From Desulfobacteraceae bacterium (GTDB lineage: Bacteria; Desulfobacterota; DSM-4660; Desulfatiglandales; Desulfatiglandaceae), in the NCBI GenBank assembly GCA_030612945.1, contig JAUWMY010000157.1, positions 1 to 6,398 of the forward strand: a stretch of DNA of 6,398 nucleotides, read 5' to 3'. Of this stretch, positions 5,449 through 6,398 are shown one piece after another. Made by a program: the position numbers and the translations under genes. Numbering within the stretch: the stretch's first letter is position 1; every line of letters starts with the position of its first letter. The notes beneath the pieces were generated by a model. The model did not search any database and was not told the origin of the DNA. It saw nothing but the letters and a program-made list of their open reading frames with translations.

Positions 5449-6398
5449 ATGGCAGTCTGGGTTGAGATAGATTTATGTAATGGCTGCAAACGTTGTGTTA
5501 AAGCATGTCCTTATGGCGCAGTGGAAATAAGAGATGGAAAGGCCCGCGTCCTGGAGCACTGCACCTCCTGCGGAGCCTGTCTTGAGGTATGCAAAGAAAA
5601 GGCAATTCAGACGGACGTGGAACCAAGGGCTATTCCAGACTTCAACGACAGGAAAGGGGTTTGGGTCTTTGCTGAACAGAGAGGGGGCACGTTGAACAAG
5701 GTTTCCCTGGAACTTCTGGGCAAGGCCAAGGAACTGGCCGGAGAATTAGACCAAGACGTCTCTGCTTTGCTGTTAGGCTACCAGGTGTCAGGGCTATGCG
5801 ATACGATTATGGCGTATGGTGCAGACAAAGTATATCTGGCAGAGCACAAAAACCTGAATGAATATCGCACCGTTGCTTACACAAATGTTGTGGAAAGATT
5901 GGTCAATGAATACAAACCAAATATCCTGCTCATGGGCGCAACCCATATAGGCCGTGACCTTGCTCCTCGTGTGTCACGCAGGGTGGGAGTGGGGCTGACT
6001 GCGGATTGCACAGAATTAACAATTGACCCGGAGGAAGGGATTCTTCTTCAGACCAGGCCTGCTTTTGGCGGGAATGTCATGGCCACAATCGCCAACCGGT
6101 ATTCACGTCCCCAGATGGCCACGGTTAGGCCCGGAGTTATGGAAGCCTTACCAAAGAGCGGGAGTATGGGAAAGATCATAAAATATAAAGTCTCCGTGAC
6201 TGAAAAGGACAGCGGCACAAAGATCCTGGAGATCGTGAGGGAAAAGACCACAGGAGGCAGCCTGAGTGATGCTAAGGTAATCGTGGCCGGTGGAAGGGGT
6301 GTGGGTTCCCAGGAAGAGATGAAATCCCTTTTTTCACTCGCTAAAGTCATGGGAGGCGAAGTTGCTGGTACAAGGATAATTGTTGAAGAGGGATGGCT
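5449..6398 (+). CDS. etfA: Electron transfer flavoprotein alpha subunit with N-terminal 2[4Fe-4S] ferredoxin domain (3' end cut off)
   Basis: 316 codons are visible; the frame is still open at the window end, and family length suggests roughly 80-120 residues are missing. Residues 1-57 are a bacterial ferredoxin with two complete cluster motifs: Cys10-x2-Cys13-x2-Cys16-x3-Cys20-Pro and Cys38-x2-Cys41-x2-Cys44-x3-Cys48, the last followed by Lys rather than the usual Pro. The ETF alpha domain follows from about residue 69 (GVWVFAEQRGG). It includes LLMGATHIGRDLAPR, TRPAFGGNVMATIANRY and MATVRPGVM, then the start of the FAD domain, VIVAGGRGVGSQEE (277-290) and GGEVAGTR (302-309), where Arg309 is the expected FAD-contacting Arg and Thr308 replaces the more usual Ser. 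The same layout is known from caffeyl-CoA reductase (CarE) and lactate dehydrogenase (LctC) ETFs of anaerobes, which work with ferredoxin. It probably links ferredoxin, NADH and an acyl-CoA (or hydroxyacid) dehydrogenase in the cytoplasm. Confidence 0.95.
   Translation, partial: MAVWVEIDLCNGCKRCVKACPYGAVEIRDGKARVLEHCTSCGACLEVCKEKAIQTDVEPRAIPDFNDRKGVWVFAEQRGGTLNKVSLELLGKAKELAGELDQDVSALLLGYQVSGLCDTIMAYGADKVYLAEHKNLNEYRTVAYTNVVERLVNEYKPNILLMGATHIGRDLAPRVSRRVGVGLTADCTELTIDPEEGILLQTRPAFGGNVMATIANRYSRPQMATVRPGVMEALPKSGSMGKIIKYKVSVTEKDSGTKILEIVREKTTGGSLSDAKVIVAGGRGVGSQEEMKSLFSLAKVMGGEVAGTRIIVEEGW

Noticed and set aside
6048..6350. Minus-strand ORF of 100 codons under etfA
   Set aside because: It is the antisense shadow of a well-conserved EtfA coding region.

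Overview
The window looks like chromosomal DNA from an anaerobic, Gram-negative-type bacterium, most plausibly a Desulfobacterota (deltaproteobacterial) lineage or a metagenomic relative. This is inferred from an EtfA with a built-in two-cluster ferredoxin domain, a family III CoA-transferase, a stand-alone response regulator, and intergenic repeats that translate as 'NPPFSKGE'-type peptides, a pattern familiar from deltaproteobacterial intergenic DNA. No rRNA, tRNA, CRISPR array or transposase gene was seen.

Left block, minus strand (1-1614). A short response regulator with a Trp-rich tail (1117-1614) is followed after 23 bp by a D-2-hydroxyacid dehydrogenase (113-1093). That dehydrogenase reads in one frame from end to end but is interrupted by an in-frame TGA at codon 127. 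Its stop overlaps by 14 bp the start of a third gene (1-126, runs off the window), whose 42 visible residues resemble the N-terminus of an AMP-forming acyl-CoA synthetase. The three genes look like one operon.

Middle (1615-2202). A 588-bp region without a convincing gene separates the divergent blocks. It holds two copies of a C-rich hairpin repeat about 340 bp apart. The second copy looks split by about 130 bp of extra DNA that ends in a strong GC-rich hairpin.

Right block, plus strand (2203-6398). First comes mltG, a membrane-anchored endolytic murein transglycosylase. After a 130-bp gap with a possible promoter come a family III (CaiB/BaiF) CoA-transferase, etfB and a ferredoxin-fused etfA that is cut by the window end. 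A 31-codon ORF with its own good ribosome binding site bridges the CoA-transferase stop and the etfB start.

Taken together (inference), the catabolic genes fit acyl-CoA metabolism: a CoA-ligase and a CoA-transferase would activate an organic acid, and the ferredoxin-EtfAB would exchange electrons with an acyl-CoA dehydrogenase, possibly by flavin-based electron bifurcation or confurcation. The hydroxyacid dehydrogenase next door suggests a 2-hydroxyacid link, but its TGA suggests that this step is lost, or less likely recoded. No clearly new system is visible. The in-frame TGA, the Trp-rich response regulator tail, the bridging mini-ORF and the split repeat deserve the closest look.
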